A DNA stretch of 64,000 nucleotides from Chloroflexota bacterium (GCA_002719675.1 PBID01000016.1:66837-130836); one strand, 5' to 3'. Positions 18,786 to 29,143 are shown, counted from the stretch's first letter. Numbers and translations: made by a program. The notes: generated from the letters alone by a model not told the origin.

Positions 18786-20966
18786 TTATCGTCTTCCGCC
18801 AGAATCTCTTCCTCTGCCACCACCTCTGAAGTTTCCTCTTCCGCCAGAATCTCTATTGTCATTTTGTTCAGTTTTTGTAGGTTCTGATTCATTATTACTT
18901 AGTAATTTTTTTCTAGAGAGTGAAATTTTGCCGTTCTCGGTTCTGATAACTTCAACGGTAATTTCTTGATCTAGTTCAACTACATCTTCTACATATTCAA
19001 CTCTCTCTTGTGAGAGTTCACTAATATGAACTAATCCATCTTTGCCAGGTAATATTTGAACAAAAGCTCCAAAATCAGCAATTTTAACTACTTTTCCTGT
19101 ATAAATTTCTCCTACTTCTACTTCTTTTGTAAGATTTTGAACCATTTCAATAGCCATATCTGTAGATTCAGAATTAGTAGAAGCAACAAATATTGTCCCG
19201 TCATCTTGAACATCTAATGTCGCTTGAGTTTTTTCAACTATATCTTTAATAGTTTTACCTCCCGGCCCAATTACCAATCCAATTTTATCTACTGGTATAG
19301 TAATTTTTGTCATTTTGGGAGCGTATTTATTTAATTCTTCTCTTGGTTTTTCGATTGCTTGTTCCATTTTTTCAAGAATTTCTAATCTTGATGTTTTAGC
19401 TTGAGATAGGGCTTCTTTTACTACTTCTAGAGAAATTTGTTGAACTTTGATATCAAGTTGAATAGCTGTGATGCCAGTTTGAGTTCCGGCTACTTTGAAA
19501 TCCATATCACCAAAATGATCTTCTAGTCCTTGAATATCTGTTAAAGTAGCGAAATGATCGTCTTTTCCTGTAACTAATCCTATAGATATTCCAGCTACAT
19601 GGGACTTTATCGGAACACCTGCATCCATAAGTGATAATGATCCTGCACATGTACTGGCCATTGATGTACTACCATTTGAACTCATTGTATCGGCAACGAT
19701 ACGAATTGTGTAAGGAAAATCACTTTGATCTGGTAAAACAGGTGCAAGAGCTTTTTCAGCTAAAGCTCCATGACCAACTTCTCTCCTGCCAGTAAATCCT
19801 ATTCGACCTGTTTCTCCTACACTATATGGAGGAAAATTGTAATGTAACATAAATTCTTTTGTTTCTTGTGGAGACATATTGTCTAACTTTTGTGCATCGG
19901 TCAAGGGGCCAAGAGTTGTAACTCCTAAAATTTGAGTTTCTCCACGTGTGAACAAAGAGCTTCCATGAGTTCTAGGTAAGAGACTAACATCGCAATCAAT
20001 TTGACGTAGTTCGGTTAGTTTTCTATCATCAGGTCGTAAATTATCCTCAAGGATTTTAGATCTAAATATATTTTCAAGTTCTTGTTCAAATGCTTCGTTA
20101 ATTTCATTTTGTGTGAACTTTTCATTGAGTTCAGTTACAACTTTGTCTTTTATTTGTGATGTTTTGTTTGAAGTTTCTGATTTTGAGTTGGAATTTGACA
20201 TAGCCTCATGCAGGTCATTTCCTATTATTTCTTTAATTGATTTTGTGATCTCTTCTGAAGGGGCAAATGATTGGAATTCTGTTTTTTCTTTTCCAATTTT
20301 TTTAATTATTTCTTTTTGAAATTCTATAAATTCAGAGTTGATATTTTGTGCAATTGTAATTGCTTCTTCCATTATAGATTCTTCAATTTCATTACCATCA
20401 GCTTCTATCATGGTTACACCAAATTCATTTCCACAAACAAGCAGATCTAGTTCACTAGTTTCAAGTTCTTCAAAAGTAGGGTTTACTACAAATTCATTAT
20501 TTATATAGCCAATTCTACATGCTGAAACTGGTCCATCAAAAGGTATATCTGAAATTCCTAAAGATATTGAAGAACCTAAAATCGATAATATATCAAAAGG
20601 ATTCTCCAGGTCTAAAGATAGCGGCATTGCTACTATTTGGACTTCATTTCTGTAGCCCTTAGGAAACAAAGGTCTTAATGTTCTATCAGTTAATCTGCAA
20701 ATTAATATACTATCTGTACTAGGTCTACCTTCTCTTTTGAAAAAACTTCCAGGTATTTTCCCTCTGGCATACATTCTTTCTTCTACTTCTACAGTTAATG
20801 GGAAAAAATCAGCTCCATCTCGAGCATCACTACTTGTTGAGGTGACAAGTAACATATTGTCGTCTTGACAAATCAGAACAGATCCATTAGCTTGTTGTGC
20901 TAATTTACCTGTTTTAATACTAAATGTTTTGCCAGCAATTGTACGTTCAAAAATTTTTTCAGACAT
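18786..20966 (-). CDS. pnp: Polyribonucleotide nucleotidyltransferase with RGG-rich C-terminal tail
   Basis: RNase PH repeats, KH (IGLVIGPGGKTIKDI), S1 (GKVVKIADFGAFVQILPGKDGLVHIS); tail GGRGNFRGGGRGRDSGGRR. Confidence 0.97.
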   Translation of the reverse strand: MSEKIFERTIAGKTFSIKTGKLAQQANGSVLICQDDNMLLVTSTSSDARDGADFFPLTVEVEERMYARGKIPGSFFKREGRPSTDSILICRLTDRTLRPLFPKGYRNEVQIVAMPLSLDLENPFDILSILGSSISLGISDIPFDGPVSACRIGYINNEFVVNPTFEELETSELDLLVCGNEFGVTMIEADGNEIEESIMEEAITIAQNINSEFIEFQKEIIKKIGKEKTEFQSFAPSEEITKSIKEIIGNDLHEAMSNSNSKSETSNKTSQIKDKVVTELNEKFTQNEINEAFEQELENIFRSKILEDNLRPDDRKLTELRQIDCDVSLLPRTHGSSLFTRGETQILGVTTLGPLTDAQKLDNMSPQETKEFMLHYNFPPYSVGETGRIGFTGRREVGHGALAEKALAPVLPDQSDFPYTIRIVADTMSSNGSTSMASTCAGSLSLMDAGVPIKSHVAGISIGLVTGKDDHFATLTDIQGLEDHFGDMDFKVAGTQTGITAIQLDIKVQQISLEVVKEALSQAKTSRLEILEKMEQAIEKPREELNKYAPKMTKITIPVDKIGLVIGPGGKTIKDIVEKTQATLDVQDDGTIFVASTNSESTDMAIEMVQNLTKEVEVGEIYTGKVVKIADFGAFVQILPGKDGLVHISELSQERVEYVEDVVELDQEITVEVIRTENGKISLSRKKLLSNNESEPTKTEQNDNRDSGGRGNFRGGGRGRDSGGRR

Positions 20967-21023
20967 TGTGAATTCTCCATGATTACATTAGGGAAGGAAT
21001 ACAAGTTGAGAGAAGAGTTTTTA

Positions 21024-21293
21024 TTATTTTCTTAAATTGAGCGAGGCAATCAAAGAGAGATATCTTTGTGTGTCTTTAGACTTTAAATATCCAAGCAATT
21101 TTCTTCGTTGGCTAACCAAACGCAAGAGACCCCTTCGGGTTATTTCGTCGTGGTTGTGCTGTACTAGATGATCAGTTAGTCTAAGAATTCTTTTAGTGAG
21201 GATAGCTATCTGTACTTCCGTAGAACCAGTATCATTCTCGCTGAGTTTGTGATCATTAATAATCTGTTGTTTTGTACTTGTGTCTAGACCCAA
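21024..21293 (-). CDS. rpsO: 30S ribosomal protein S15
   Basis: DTGSTEVQIAILTKRI..LTDHL..HNHDEITRRGLLRLVSQRRKLLGYLK. Confidence 0.97.
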   Translation of the reverse strand: MGLDTSTKQQIINDHKLSENDTGSTEVQIAILTKRILRLTDHLVQHNHDEITRRGLLRLVSQRRKLLGYLKSKDTQRYLSLIASLNLRK

Positions 21294-21391
21294 TTGTCCA
21301 GTTTCCTAAATTCCATATTTATATTTTTTATATTTATTATATTATATCATAGTAAAGTTGAATCATTCAATGAATTGCATTTGCAAACAAT

Positions 21392-23578
21392 TTATTTGTT
21401 GACTTTAGCTTGGGATCTTTTTGAATGCAATATAGGTTCAGTATACCCGTTGGTAATTTGACGTCCCTTAAAAACCAAATCAAGTGCTGCTTGAAATTCT
21501 ATACTTTCATCAAAGTTTGAGGACATTGGGTTATAGCTTTTGTCAGTTGAATTTTGAGAATCAACAATTTTAGCCATTTTTTGAAATATCATGATTATTT
21601 CTTCCCGATTGGTAATTTTATGATGTAGCCAGTTAGCGAGATGTTGACTTGAAATTCTTAAAGTAGCACGATCTTCCATGAGTCCTATGTTATTGATGTC
21701 AGGAATTTTTGAGCAACCTATTCCTTGTCCTATCCATCTAGAAACATAGCCTAAAATTCCTTGAGCATTATTTTCTATTTCTTTAACGATTTCTTTTTGG
21801 CTTAGATTTCTATTTAGTAATGGAGGTGAGATTAATTTGTTAAAATTAATTTTTTTTCTTGAAGAGATATTTTTTTGGATTTGTTTAACCTTGATCAAAT
21901 GATAATGTATAGAATGCAACGCTGCAGCAGTAGGAGAGGGGACCCAAGCTGTATTAGCTCCAGATTTTGGATGAGAAGATTTTGTTTGCATCATTGAATC
22001 CATTTCGTCAGGCATTGCCCACATACCTTTTCCTATTTGAGCTTTTCCAATTAATCCGCATTCAATACCAATGTCCACATTTTGTTTTTCATATGATTCT
22101 AGCCAAGGTTGATTGCGAATTTCATCTTTAGGTAAAACTGGACCTGCTTCCATACTTGTATGAATCTCATCTCCTGTTCTATCTAAAAACCCAGTGTTAA
22201 TAAAAATTATTCGTTCTCTTGCTTCATAAATACATTGTTTAAGGTTTACAGTAGTTCTTCTTTCTTCATCCATTATTCCAATTTTGATTGTATTTTTTGG
22301 AAGATTTAGTGATTTTTCTACCAAAGAAAATAACTTAACTGTTAAAGCAACTTCTTGAGGACCATGCATTTTAGGTTTTACAATGTAAATGCTTTTTTTC
22401 TTACTGTTAGAAATTTTGCTTTTGCCTTTGATATCATGAATGGCAGATAAAGATGTTATCATAGCATCTAGAAATCCTTCTGGGACACTTTCTCCAGAAA
22501 TTGTTTTAACGGAATTAGTGTACATATGCATTCCAACATTTCTTACAAGAAGAAGGCTTCTACCATGCAAAGTAATTTTTTTACCTTGATTTGAAATAAA
22601 ATTTTTATCAGAATTTAAAGAACGGCTAATTATTTTACCTTCTTTTGATAATTTAGCAGTACACGTGCCTTTCATTAATTCTGTCCAATTCCTATATGCT
22701 TTAACTTTATCTTCAACATCAACAGCAGATACAGAATCTTCAAAATCTTGGATAGTTGTTATAGCGGATTCTAATAAAACATCTTTTATTCCAGCAGGAT
22801 GTTGCATCCCAATAGGATGATTTCTGTCAATTTGAATTTCCACGTGTAAATCATGATTTTTTAATAGGATACTAGTGATGTCTTTTTCGTTATTTTTTTG
22901 AAATCCTATAAACTGAGAAGAGTCAGCTAATGTTGTTATTGTTTGGTCTGTGAGAGTGATTTCAAGATGTTGGGTGGCGTTAACTTTTTTTAATGAAAAA
23001 TTAGATGCATGTGAATAACTGCCATTTCTAATTGGAAAAATTTTGTCTAACAAAATTGTTGAATAAGATACAACCTTAGCACCTCTATGTGGATTGTATT
23101 GAGAAGTTTTTTCAGAATTATTTTTTTCTGAAAGGATATCTGTTCCGTAAAGAGAGTCATAAAGACTCCACCACCTAGCATTTGCAGCATTGATTGCAAA
23201 TCTTGCATTATCAACAGGGACTACTAATTGTGGTCCAGCAATATTGGAAATTTCATCATCAATACCTTTTGTTGAGATTTTGAATTCAGGAGATTTTGGT
23301 TGTATATATCCAATTTTTTGTAAAAATGATTTATATTTTTTTATATCAAATTGATTAGATATATTATCTTTGTGCCAATTATCTATTTTTTTTTGTATTT
23401 GAGTCCTTTGATCAAGTAATTGACGGTTTTCATTGGAAAGTTTGTCTATGATTTGACTTAGAGAAGTCCAAAAGTTTTCTTGATCAACTCCAGTTCCCGG
23501 TATGATTTCATCATTTACTAAGTCGTATAGAGGTTTAGCTATTTGGATTTTGTCTGTTGAAATAAATTGTGAGTTCAT
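21392..23578 (-). CDS. glcB: Malate synthase G
   Basis: ~728 aa; ANARWWSLYDSLYGTD, YIVKPKMHGPQEVA, GIMDEERRTTVNLKQCI, INTGFLDRTGDEIHTSMEAGP. Confidence 0.95.
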   Translation of the reverse strand: MNSQFISTDKIQIAKPLYDLVNDEIIPGTGVDQENFWTSLSQIIDKLSNENRQLLDQRTQIQKKIDNWHKDNISNQFDIKKYKSFLQKIGYIQPKSPEFKISTKGIDDEISNIAGPQLVVPVDNARFAINAANARWWSLYDSLYGTDILSEKNNSEKTSQYNPHRGAKVVSYSTILLDKIFPIRNGSYSHASNFSLKKVNATQHLEITLTDQTITTLADSSQFIGFQKNNEKDITSILLKNHDLHVEIQIDRNHPIGMQHPAGIKDVLLESAITTIQDFEDSVSAVDVEDKVKAYRNWTELMKGTCTAKLSKEGKIISRSLNSDKNFISNQGKKITLHGRSLLLVRNVGMHMYTNSVKTISGESVPEGFLDAMITSLSAIHDIKGKSKISNSKKKSIYIVKPKMHGPQEVALTVKLFSLVEKSLNLPKNTIKIGIMDEERRTTVNLKQCIYEARERIIFINTGFLDRTGDEIHTSMEAGPVLPKDEIRNQPWLESYEKQNVDIGIECGLIGKAQIGKGMWAMPDEMDSMMQTKSSHPKSGANTAWVPSPTAAALHSIHYHLIKVKQIQKNISSRKKINFNKLISPPLLNRNLSQKEIVKEIENNAQGILGYVSRWIGQGIGCSKIPDINNIGLMEDRATLRISSQHLANWLHHKITNREEIIMIFQKMAKIVDSQNSTDKSYNPMSSNFDESIEFQAALDLVFKGRQITNGYTEPILHSKRSQAKVNK

Positions 23579-23633
23579 AAGGACCTATGACCGTTGAATT
23601 TTTTAAGCTGACATGATGAAGATATCTACGTAT

Positions 23634-24344
23634 TTAACGTCTAGATTGATTCCATGATCGTTTTTTATATCTAGTATTCGAGGATACCCTTGAATTAGAA
23701 GAATAAGATCTTGAAGTACCTGTTTTGTTGTCATTTGAAGGTTTTTCTTTACTCCATAAGTCTTTGAAATATTCTGGGGTAAAAAATTCACGAGTGTCTG
23801 CAATTTGTAGTAATTCTAATGAAAGATTTGCTTCAAAAGCAGCCACCTCTACATGTTTTCCAAAATCTTTAACTGTTTTAACTGCGTATGAAAAATCTCC
23901 ATCACCGGTAACCATGATACCTATGTCATATAGATCTTCCCATGCACATTTCAGAAGGTCTGTAGCCATCATTATGTCTACACCTTTTTCGACCGCTTGA
24001 TCTTTTCTTAGTTTGTAATTTCCGAGTCGAACTTCTAGAAATGGAGTGTTATATAAAGCGCCAAAAAAACGTTTCTGATGTATGTATGCTTGTTGTTCTC
24101 TATCAGAATCTCTTGTTACATTATAGTAATAAACTCTATATAATTTTCTACCTTTACAGAGTTTTTTAGTGAATAAGCTAAAGTCTACGTCAAATCTTTT
24201 GCAGTTTTCTTCTAAACTATGGTATAAATTACTACCATCTATAAATATTGCTACTCTATCTGATAAATCTATCTCTGGAAAAGTTTCTTGTTGTTTTTTG
24301 CCCATTCCTATAAATTTTAAATTTCTTTCAAATAATTTCTTCAA
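23634..24344 (-). CDS. NYN (LabA/DUF88-like) domain protein with basic C-terminal tail
   Basis: AIFIDGSNLYHSL, KGVDIMMATDLL, IMVTGDGDFSYAVK; tail SSNTRYKKRSWNQSRR. Confidence 0.9.
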   Translation of the reverse strand: MKKLFERNLKFIGMGKKQQETFPEIDLSDRVAIFIDGSNLYHSLEENCKRFDVDFSLFTKKLCKGRKLYRVYYYNVTRDSDREQQAYIHQKRFFGALYNTPFLEVRLGNYKLRKDQAVEKGVDIMMATDLLKCAWEDLYDIGIMVTGDGDFSYAVKTVKDFGKHVEVAAFEANLSLELLQIADTREFFTPEYFKDLWSKEKPSNDNKTGTSRSYSSNSRVSSNTRYKKRSWNQSRR

Positions 24345-24437
24345 CCAAACCTCACATCTTTATAATTGAGTCTGTCAGACTCTTTAAATTTGAATACTAC
24401 TTAAGTCTAACATAATTTAAATGAAAAAACATAAATA

Positions 24438-25796
24438 TCATTTAGCTATGTGTAGTTCCTTTTCAGTTTCAGAGATGCATTTTTTTATCTTAAGAACTAT
24501 CTCGTCAATTTCATTTTTTGTAATGGAAAGAGATGGTCCAATTCCAAGAATATTGTTTCCGAGTTTCAATAATAATTTATTTTCATACAAATATTTATTA
24601 AATATTGTTTCGATTTGATTAGCTTTAGAGGAGTATTTTTCAATTTCTTGAGGAGAATAGAATTCTATAGCTAACAACATACCTAAACCTCTAACATGTT
24701 TAATTAGTTTATGATTCAGTTTTAAAGACTCTAATTCACTCTTGAAATAATTCCCTAAATCTCTAGAATTTTCAACTAAGTTTTCTTTTTCTATAATTTC
24801 AATATTTTTTAAAGCAAGTGCAGATCCAACAGGATTTCCAGATGAAGTAAATACATGTTTGAAAAATTTATTAGGAGGATTAAATTGATTTGCAATTTTT
24901 TCAGATATTAGGGTTGCTGCAAGTGGTGAATATGAACTTGTGATACCTTTTGCTAGTGTTAGAATGTCGGGAGAAATATTCCAATGTTCTAAGGCAAACA
25001 TTTTGCCTGTCCTACCAAACGCAGTCACAATTTCATCTACAATTAAAATTATTCCAAATTCATTACAAATTTCTCTGATTTGCTCCCAATATCCTTCCCC
25101 CGGAATAGCAGCTCCAGGTCTTGTTGGAATAAGGTCAGCTATAAAAGCAGCTATTGTATCAGGGTTATTAGACAAAATAGTTTTTTTGGTAGCTTCGATA
25201 CATTTTTGAGTACATTCATCTGGAGAAGTAGCTCCGAATTCACAATTTGATGGAATAGGAAGAGGGACGTATACATTAGTAGGAAATTGAGGGAAGATGG
25301 TTTGATCTGGTTCTAGGATTTCATGTCCTAGAGGAGATAGTCCCATTGTAGCTCCGTGATAAGAGCCTCTGCGGCTAACTATCTTTACTCTATTTGTTTC
25401 ACCAGTTCGATTGAAATATGATTTTGTCAACTTGATTGCTGTTTCGTTTGCTTCGCTGCCGCTTGATGTGAAAAATGCCTTTGACATTTTTCCTGGTGAA
25501 ATTTCAACAAGTTTGTTTGCTAGATTGATAGTTGGTAGACCAATAGATTGCGGAGGATATAAATTTAATTTTAATGATTCTTTTGTTGCAACTTCAGCCA
25601 TTTCAGTTCTACCATAACCAATATTAACAGACATATATGAAGAATGAGCATCAGTCCACCAATCTCCATTTTCATCCTGGATTTTGATCCCTTTACCGTT
25701 TGTAACTATTAGAGGGCGATTAATATGGGGATTTGCTATAGGATTGAAATTAGGAACAAAAACATGTTTGAGGTCTATATCTTGATTTTTTTTCAT
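24438..25796 (-). CDS. Class III PLP-dependent aminotransferase
   Basis: FTSSGSEANETAIKLT, SYHGATMG, LIVDEIVTAFGRTGKMFA, LAKGITSSYSPLAAT. Confidence 0.92.
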   Translation of the reverse strand: MKKNQDIDLKHVFVPNFNPIANPHINRPLIVTNGKGIKIQDENGDWWTDAHSSYMSVNIGYGRTEMAEVATKESLKLNLYPPQSIGLPTINLANKLVEISPGKMSKAFFTSSGSEANETAIKLTKSYFNRTGETNRVKIVSRRGSYHGATMGLSPLGHEILEPDQTIFPQFPTNVYVPLPIPSNCEFGATSPDECTQKCIEATKKTILSNNPDTIAAFIADLIPTRPGAAIPGEGYWEQIREICNEFGIILIVDEIVTAFGRTGKMFALEHWNISPDILTLAKGITSSYSPLAATLISEKIANQFNPPNKFFKHVFTSSGNPVGSALALKNIEIIEKENLVENSRDLGNYFKSELESLKLNHKLIKHVRGLGMLLAIEFYSPQEIEKYSSKANQIETIFNKYLYENKLLLKLGNNILGIGPSLSITKNEIDEIVLKIKKCISETEKELHIAK

Positions 25797-25906
25797 TTAT
25801 TTCCTGCATTCAAATTTTTTCTACTGAATCTGGATTTTAAATTTGTGGAATTGTAAAAGATATTATTATGTCAAGCAAGGATAAATCATTTGAATTTCCA
25901 CTTGTT

Positions 25907-26092
25907 CTAAAATGAAACTGATATTGAAGAGACTATTGAAGATGTAATCAATGTAAAAACCCAGTATTTAAGAGTTTGAATAGTTTTAAAGAATGAAATC
26001 TTTCTTAAAAAGCAATGGATCGGTAAACTTATACTTGTGATCAGTATGATTATGATTAAAAAAATTATCATCCAAGATAAAAATAATTCCAA
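25907..26092 (-). CDS. Small hydrophobic (membrane) protein, 61 aa
   Basis: TTG start preceded by AAGGAG with ~6-nt spacing; one or two predicted hydrophobic helices. Confidence 0.45.
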   Translation of the reverse strand: MELFLSWMIIFLIIIILITSISLPIHCFLRKISFFKTIQTLKYWVFTLITSSIVSSISVSF

Positions 26093-26164
26093 AATTTACT
26101 CCTTAGTTACTGGCTAGATTTGACTGGTGCATTTGTTATCTTCTTCGGGTCTTATCTTTTTTAT

Positions 26165-27376
26165 TTAACCGACCACTTCTTTAAAATATCTGAGGTAATT
26201 TAAGCCTAGTATTTTCTTTAGTTCTATTTCATTAAATCCCCATTCTGCAAGCTTTACGGTCAGGTTTGGCCAATCTCCAAAATTATCATATCCAGAAATT
26301 CTATATTCAGGAGTTAATCTATGGTTTTCTCTGAAGCCACCCCAATTAAACTCTTTAGGGTTTTGTTTAAAATATTGTATTTGACCAGGCATGTTTTCTG
26401 GAAATTCAGAATCAAAGATAACACCTGTTTCTGGTCCATTTGCACATATGTCACTGCCTATTCCCACGTGATCAATTCCGATTACGTTGACTAAATGGAC
26501 AACATGTCTTGCAAAATCATCTAAAGTTGCAATTTTGCCGTTATTTTGAATAAAGCCTGGTACAATTACAACTCCAAAGAATCCTCCTTTATCCGCCACA
26601 GCTTTAGCTAGATCATCATCTTTTCCTCTGTCATGATAACAAATTTGATTGCTTGATGAATGTGTGATAATTATTGGAGATTTAGAAACTTCTAACGCAT
26701 CCCAACCTACTTGTTGACTGGAATGACTTACATCTATTGCCATATTCAGATCGTTTAATCGCTCTACAACTGTTTTTCCAAAATAACTGAGACCAGTTTG
26801 GTACCTTTCAGTACATCCATCACCTACAAGATTTCTTAAATTATATGTTAGTTGGACAACTCTAACTCCGAGTTGATGAAAATGATTTATATTATCTAAA
26901 TTGGTTCCAAAAGGAATAGTATCCTGGAAATCAAGTATTAAGCCTCTTTTTTTTGACTTGAAAGTATCTTCTATATCTTGTGAATTTAGTATGAGATTTA
27001 ATTCTCCGTTTAGTGCTTTTATATATTGTTTTGCTTGAGAAATTTTTTCTACTGAATTTTCAAATGCGTTTTCGATTGCACTTCCAACACTGTAAGTTCC
27101 ACTAGCTATATTTACTCCTGATTTTTTCCAAACTGACATGTATTGATTTCTAGCAGATTCTGAATTCACAATTTCATCTTCAGCAATTTTTGAAAGTCTT
27201 TGTATCGCTTCACTTCTTGAATACCCTAATTTTTCCATTGTGATCAGTTCAATTTTCATAGCTTCTGTAAATATAAAGCCAGTAGTAGCTGGAGGTTGTT
27301 GAGTATCAATTACGAGAGATTCTTCATGTAATATTTTTGCTTCAGTATTTGAAATCAATTGTTTCTTTTTTTTCAT
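26165..27376 (-). CDS. Membrane/renal-type dipeptidase family protein (peptidase M19)
   Basis: HQLGVRVVQLTYNLRNLVGDGCTER, MAIDVSHSS, IIITHSSSNQICYHDRGKDDDLAKAVADKGGFFGVV, VNVIGIDHVGIGSD. Confidence 0.92.
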   Translation of the reverse strand: MKKKKQLISNTEAKILHEESLVIDTQQPPATTGFIFTEAMKIELITMEKLGYSRSEAIQRLSKIAEDEIVNSESARNQYMSVWKKSGVNIASGTYSVGSAIENAFENSVEKISQAKQYIKALNGELNLILNSQDIEDTFKSKKRGLILDFQDTIPFGTNLDNINHFHQLGVRVVQLTYNLRNLVGDGCTERYQTGLSYFGKTVVERLNDLNMAIDVSHSSQQVGWDALEVSKSPIIITHSSSNQICYHDRGKDDDLAKAVADKGGFFGVVIVPGFIQNNGKIATLDDFARHVVHLVNVIGIDHVGIGSDICANGPETGVIFDSEFPENMPGQIQYFKQNPKEFNWGGFRENHRLTPEYRISGYDNFGDWPNLTVKLAEWGFNEIELKKILGLNYLRYFKEVVG

Positions 27377-27445
27377 TTTTGTTACCTAGTATATTTTTTA
27401 ATTTCTAATTAGGATATTATATATTAAATATTAAAGGGTAAAATT

Positions 27446-27652
27446 ATGATCGTATATACGCATCCGGACTGTGATTATTCAGCTGCATTGAAAGAAGAAT
27501 TAGATAGAGATGGAATTGATTATCAAGAAGTTGATTTAAAACTAAACAACGATGCTTGGTCGAAGGTAGAGGATTTAACAGGAGGTGAAAGGATCACACC
27601 TGTGGTAGTTGAAGGGGAAAGTGTAATTATTGGCTTTAAAGGGGTTGGTTGA
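27446..27652 (+). CDS. Glutaredoxin-like thioredoxin-fold protein (C-x-x-S motif)
   Basis: IVYTHPDCDYSAALKEELDRDGIDYQEVDL...ITPVVVEGESVIIGFKGVG. Confidence 0.85.
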   Translation: MIVYTHPDCDYSAALKEELDRDGIDYQEVDLKLNNDAWSKVEDLTGGERITPVVVEGESVIIGFKGVG

Positions 27653-27664
27653 ACTTTCTGATTT

Positions 27665-27685
27665 AGAAGCCGTGAGCTTCTTTTT
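27665..27685 (+). terminator. Rho-independent terminator downstream of the glutaredoxin-like gene
   Basis: AGAAGC-CGTGA-GCTTCT stem-loop followed by TTTT. Confidence 0.65.
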
Positions 27686-27734
27686 AGATGAGTGAGTAAC
27701 CTAGGATGCTTGATGTTAGATAATTATGATGATA

Positions 27735-28123
27735 TTAAGTGATGATAGCGATTGCTTCAATTTCTATGTCTAGACCGTCTTCTACTAGAGCACTTACTTC
27801 CACTACAGAGTTTGTAGGGAATTCATTTTTGAAATATTTTTGAAATATTTTTTCATGATCTGAATTAATTGGCCACCAGTCAGACTTGTTGGTTACGAAA
27901 GTGGTTAATTTGACGATATCACTTGGCTTTCCGTTTTCCGATTTCACCATTGAAGTAATCCTGTGTAAAATTACGTCGAGTTGTTGTAGATGCGATTCAC
28001 CTTGAGCAGAAGAATTTTTGCAGTTGTCCCAGATATAAATAAAATGTTTCCTGATCTTACACCTCGAGTATATATTTTACCTGCAGGATAAATATTTTCG
28101 AAATTAATTCTTTTGTTTTTCAT
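27735..28123 (-). pseudogene. RidA/YjgF family protein, frameshifted (1-nt deletion in homopolymer)
   Basis: N-terminal part MKNKRINFENIYPAGKIYTRGVRSGNILFISGTTAK and C-terminal part NSSAQGESHLQQLDVILHRITSMVKSENG.. are in different frames; total length 389 nt. Confidence 0.8.
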
Positions 28124-28141
28124 CGAATAAAATTGGTGTTT

Positions 28142-29113
28142 TTAAAGGTTTGCTATGTTTACAGGATTACCTTGTATAAATGAAATTATACTGTGCACAG
28201 CGCCTTCATTCAAGGCATCCATACATTCTGGAATTAGGTCAGCGTTATGGGGAGTAAGAATTACTTGTTCACATTTGAGTATTGGATGTGATTTTGGAAT
28301 AGGTTCGATTTCGAATACATCTAAAGCTGCACCTCCAATATGTCCATTTTGAAGATATTTTACTAGGGCATTATTATCTATCAGTCCACCTCTAGCTGCA
28401 TTGATAAAAAGTGTATTTTTTTTCATCATTTTGAATTCTTTTTCACCTAACATTTTTTCAGAATCTTGAGTTAATTTAACTTGAATTGAAATGATATCTG
28501 ATTTTTGAATTAGATGTTGTAATGAGACATATTTAAGATTGAGTGATTGTGCTTTTTCTACTGAAGGATTGAATGTCCATGCTATAACATTTAATCCTAG
28601 GTTATTAGCTAAGTTAGCTATTTTAGATCCAATATTTCCAGTTCCAATTAATCCTATAGTTTTTCCACTTATGAAGTAATTAGGTTTTGTATTCCAGTTG
28701 CCAGATTTGATTTGTGTTGTTTGATAAGCAGTTCTTTTAGCTAAAGAAAACATTAACCCTATTACGTGTTCGGCGACATATTTTGAATTTACACCTGGAA
28801 GATTACTAACTAAAATGTTAGATTTTTTTGCGGCTACTAAGTCTATATTGTCTAAACCTACCCCACAAGTAGCAATCATTTTTAATTTTGGTAATTTTTT
28901 GATTGAATGAGAATCCCATTTAATAGAGGCTCTAGTATTTAATATGATATCAGCATTTTTAACTCGTTGGATTTGGTCTTCAATGTTTTTTGGTAAAGAG
29001 TCGAATAGAGTGATTTGTCCATGTTTTTTTAATGTTTCTAAGTGAGTAGATCCTTTAATTTGTAAAGGATAATCTCCTGGGATTACTATAGACAAATCAT
29101 CTTGCTTTTTCAT
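28142..29113 (-). CDS. D-2-hydroxyacid dehydrogenase
   Basis: GKTIGLIGTGNIGSKIANLA, INAARGGLIDNNAL, GGAALDVFEIEPI, LTPHNA. Confidence 0.93.
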   Translation of the reverse strand: MKKQDDLSIVIPGDYPLQIKGSTHLETLKKHGQITLFDSLPKNIEDQIQRVKNADIILNTRASIKWDSHSIKKLPKLKMIATCGVGLDNIDLVAAKKSNILVSNLPGVNSKYVAEHVIGLMFSLAKRTAYQTTQIKSGNWNTKPNYFISGKTIGLIGTGNIGSKIANLANNLGLNVIAWTFNPSVEKAQSLNLKYVSLQHLIQKSDIISIQVKLTQDSEKMLGEKEFKMMKKNTLFINAARGGLIDNNALVKYLQNGHIGGAALDVFEIEPIPKSHPILKCEQVILTPHNADLIPECMDALNEGAVHSIISFIQGNPVNIANL

Positions 29114-29143
29114 TCAATTTTCCTGAAAATCATTTTATTTCAA

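Noticed and set aside
23603-23803. 66-aa minus-strand ORF overlapping the NYN protein end
   Set aside because: Alternative frame of the basic-tail coding region; no independent support.
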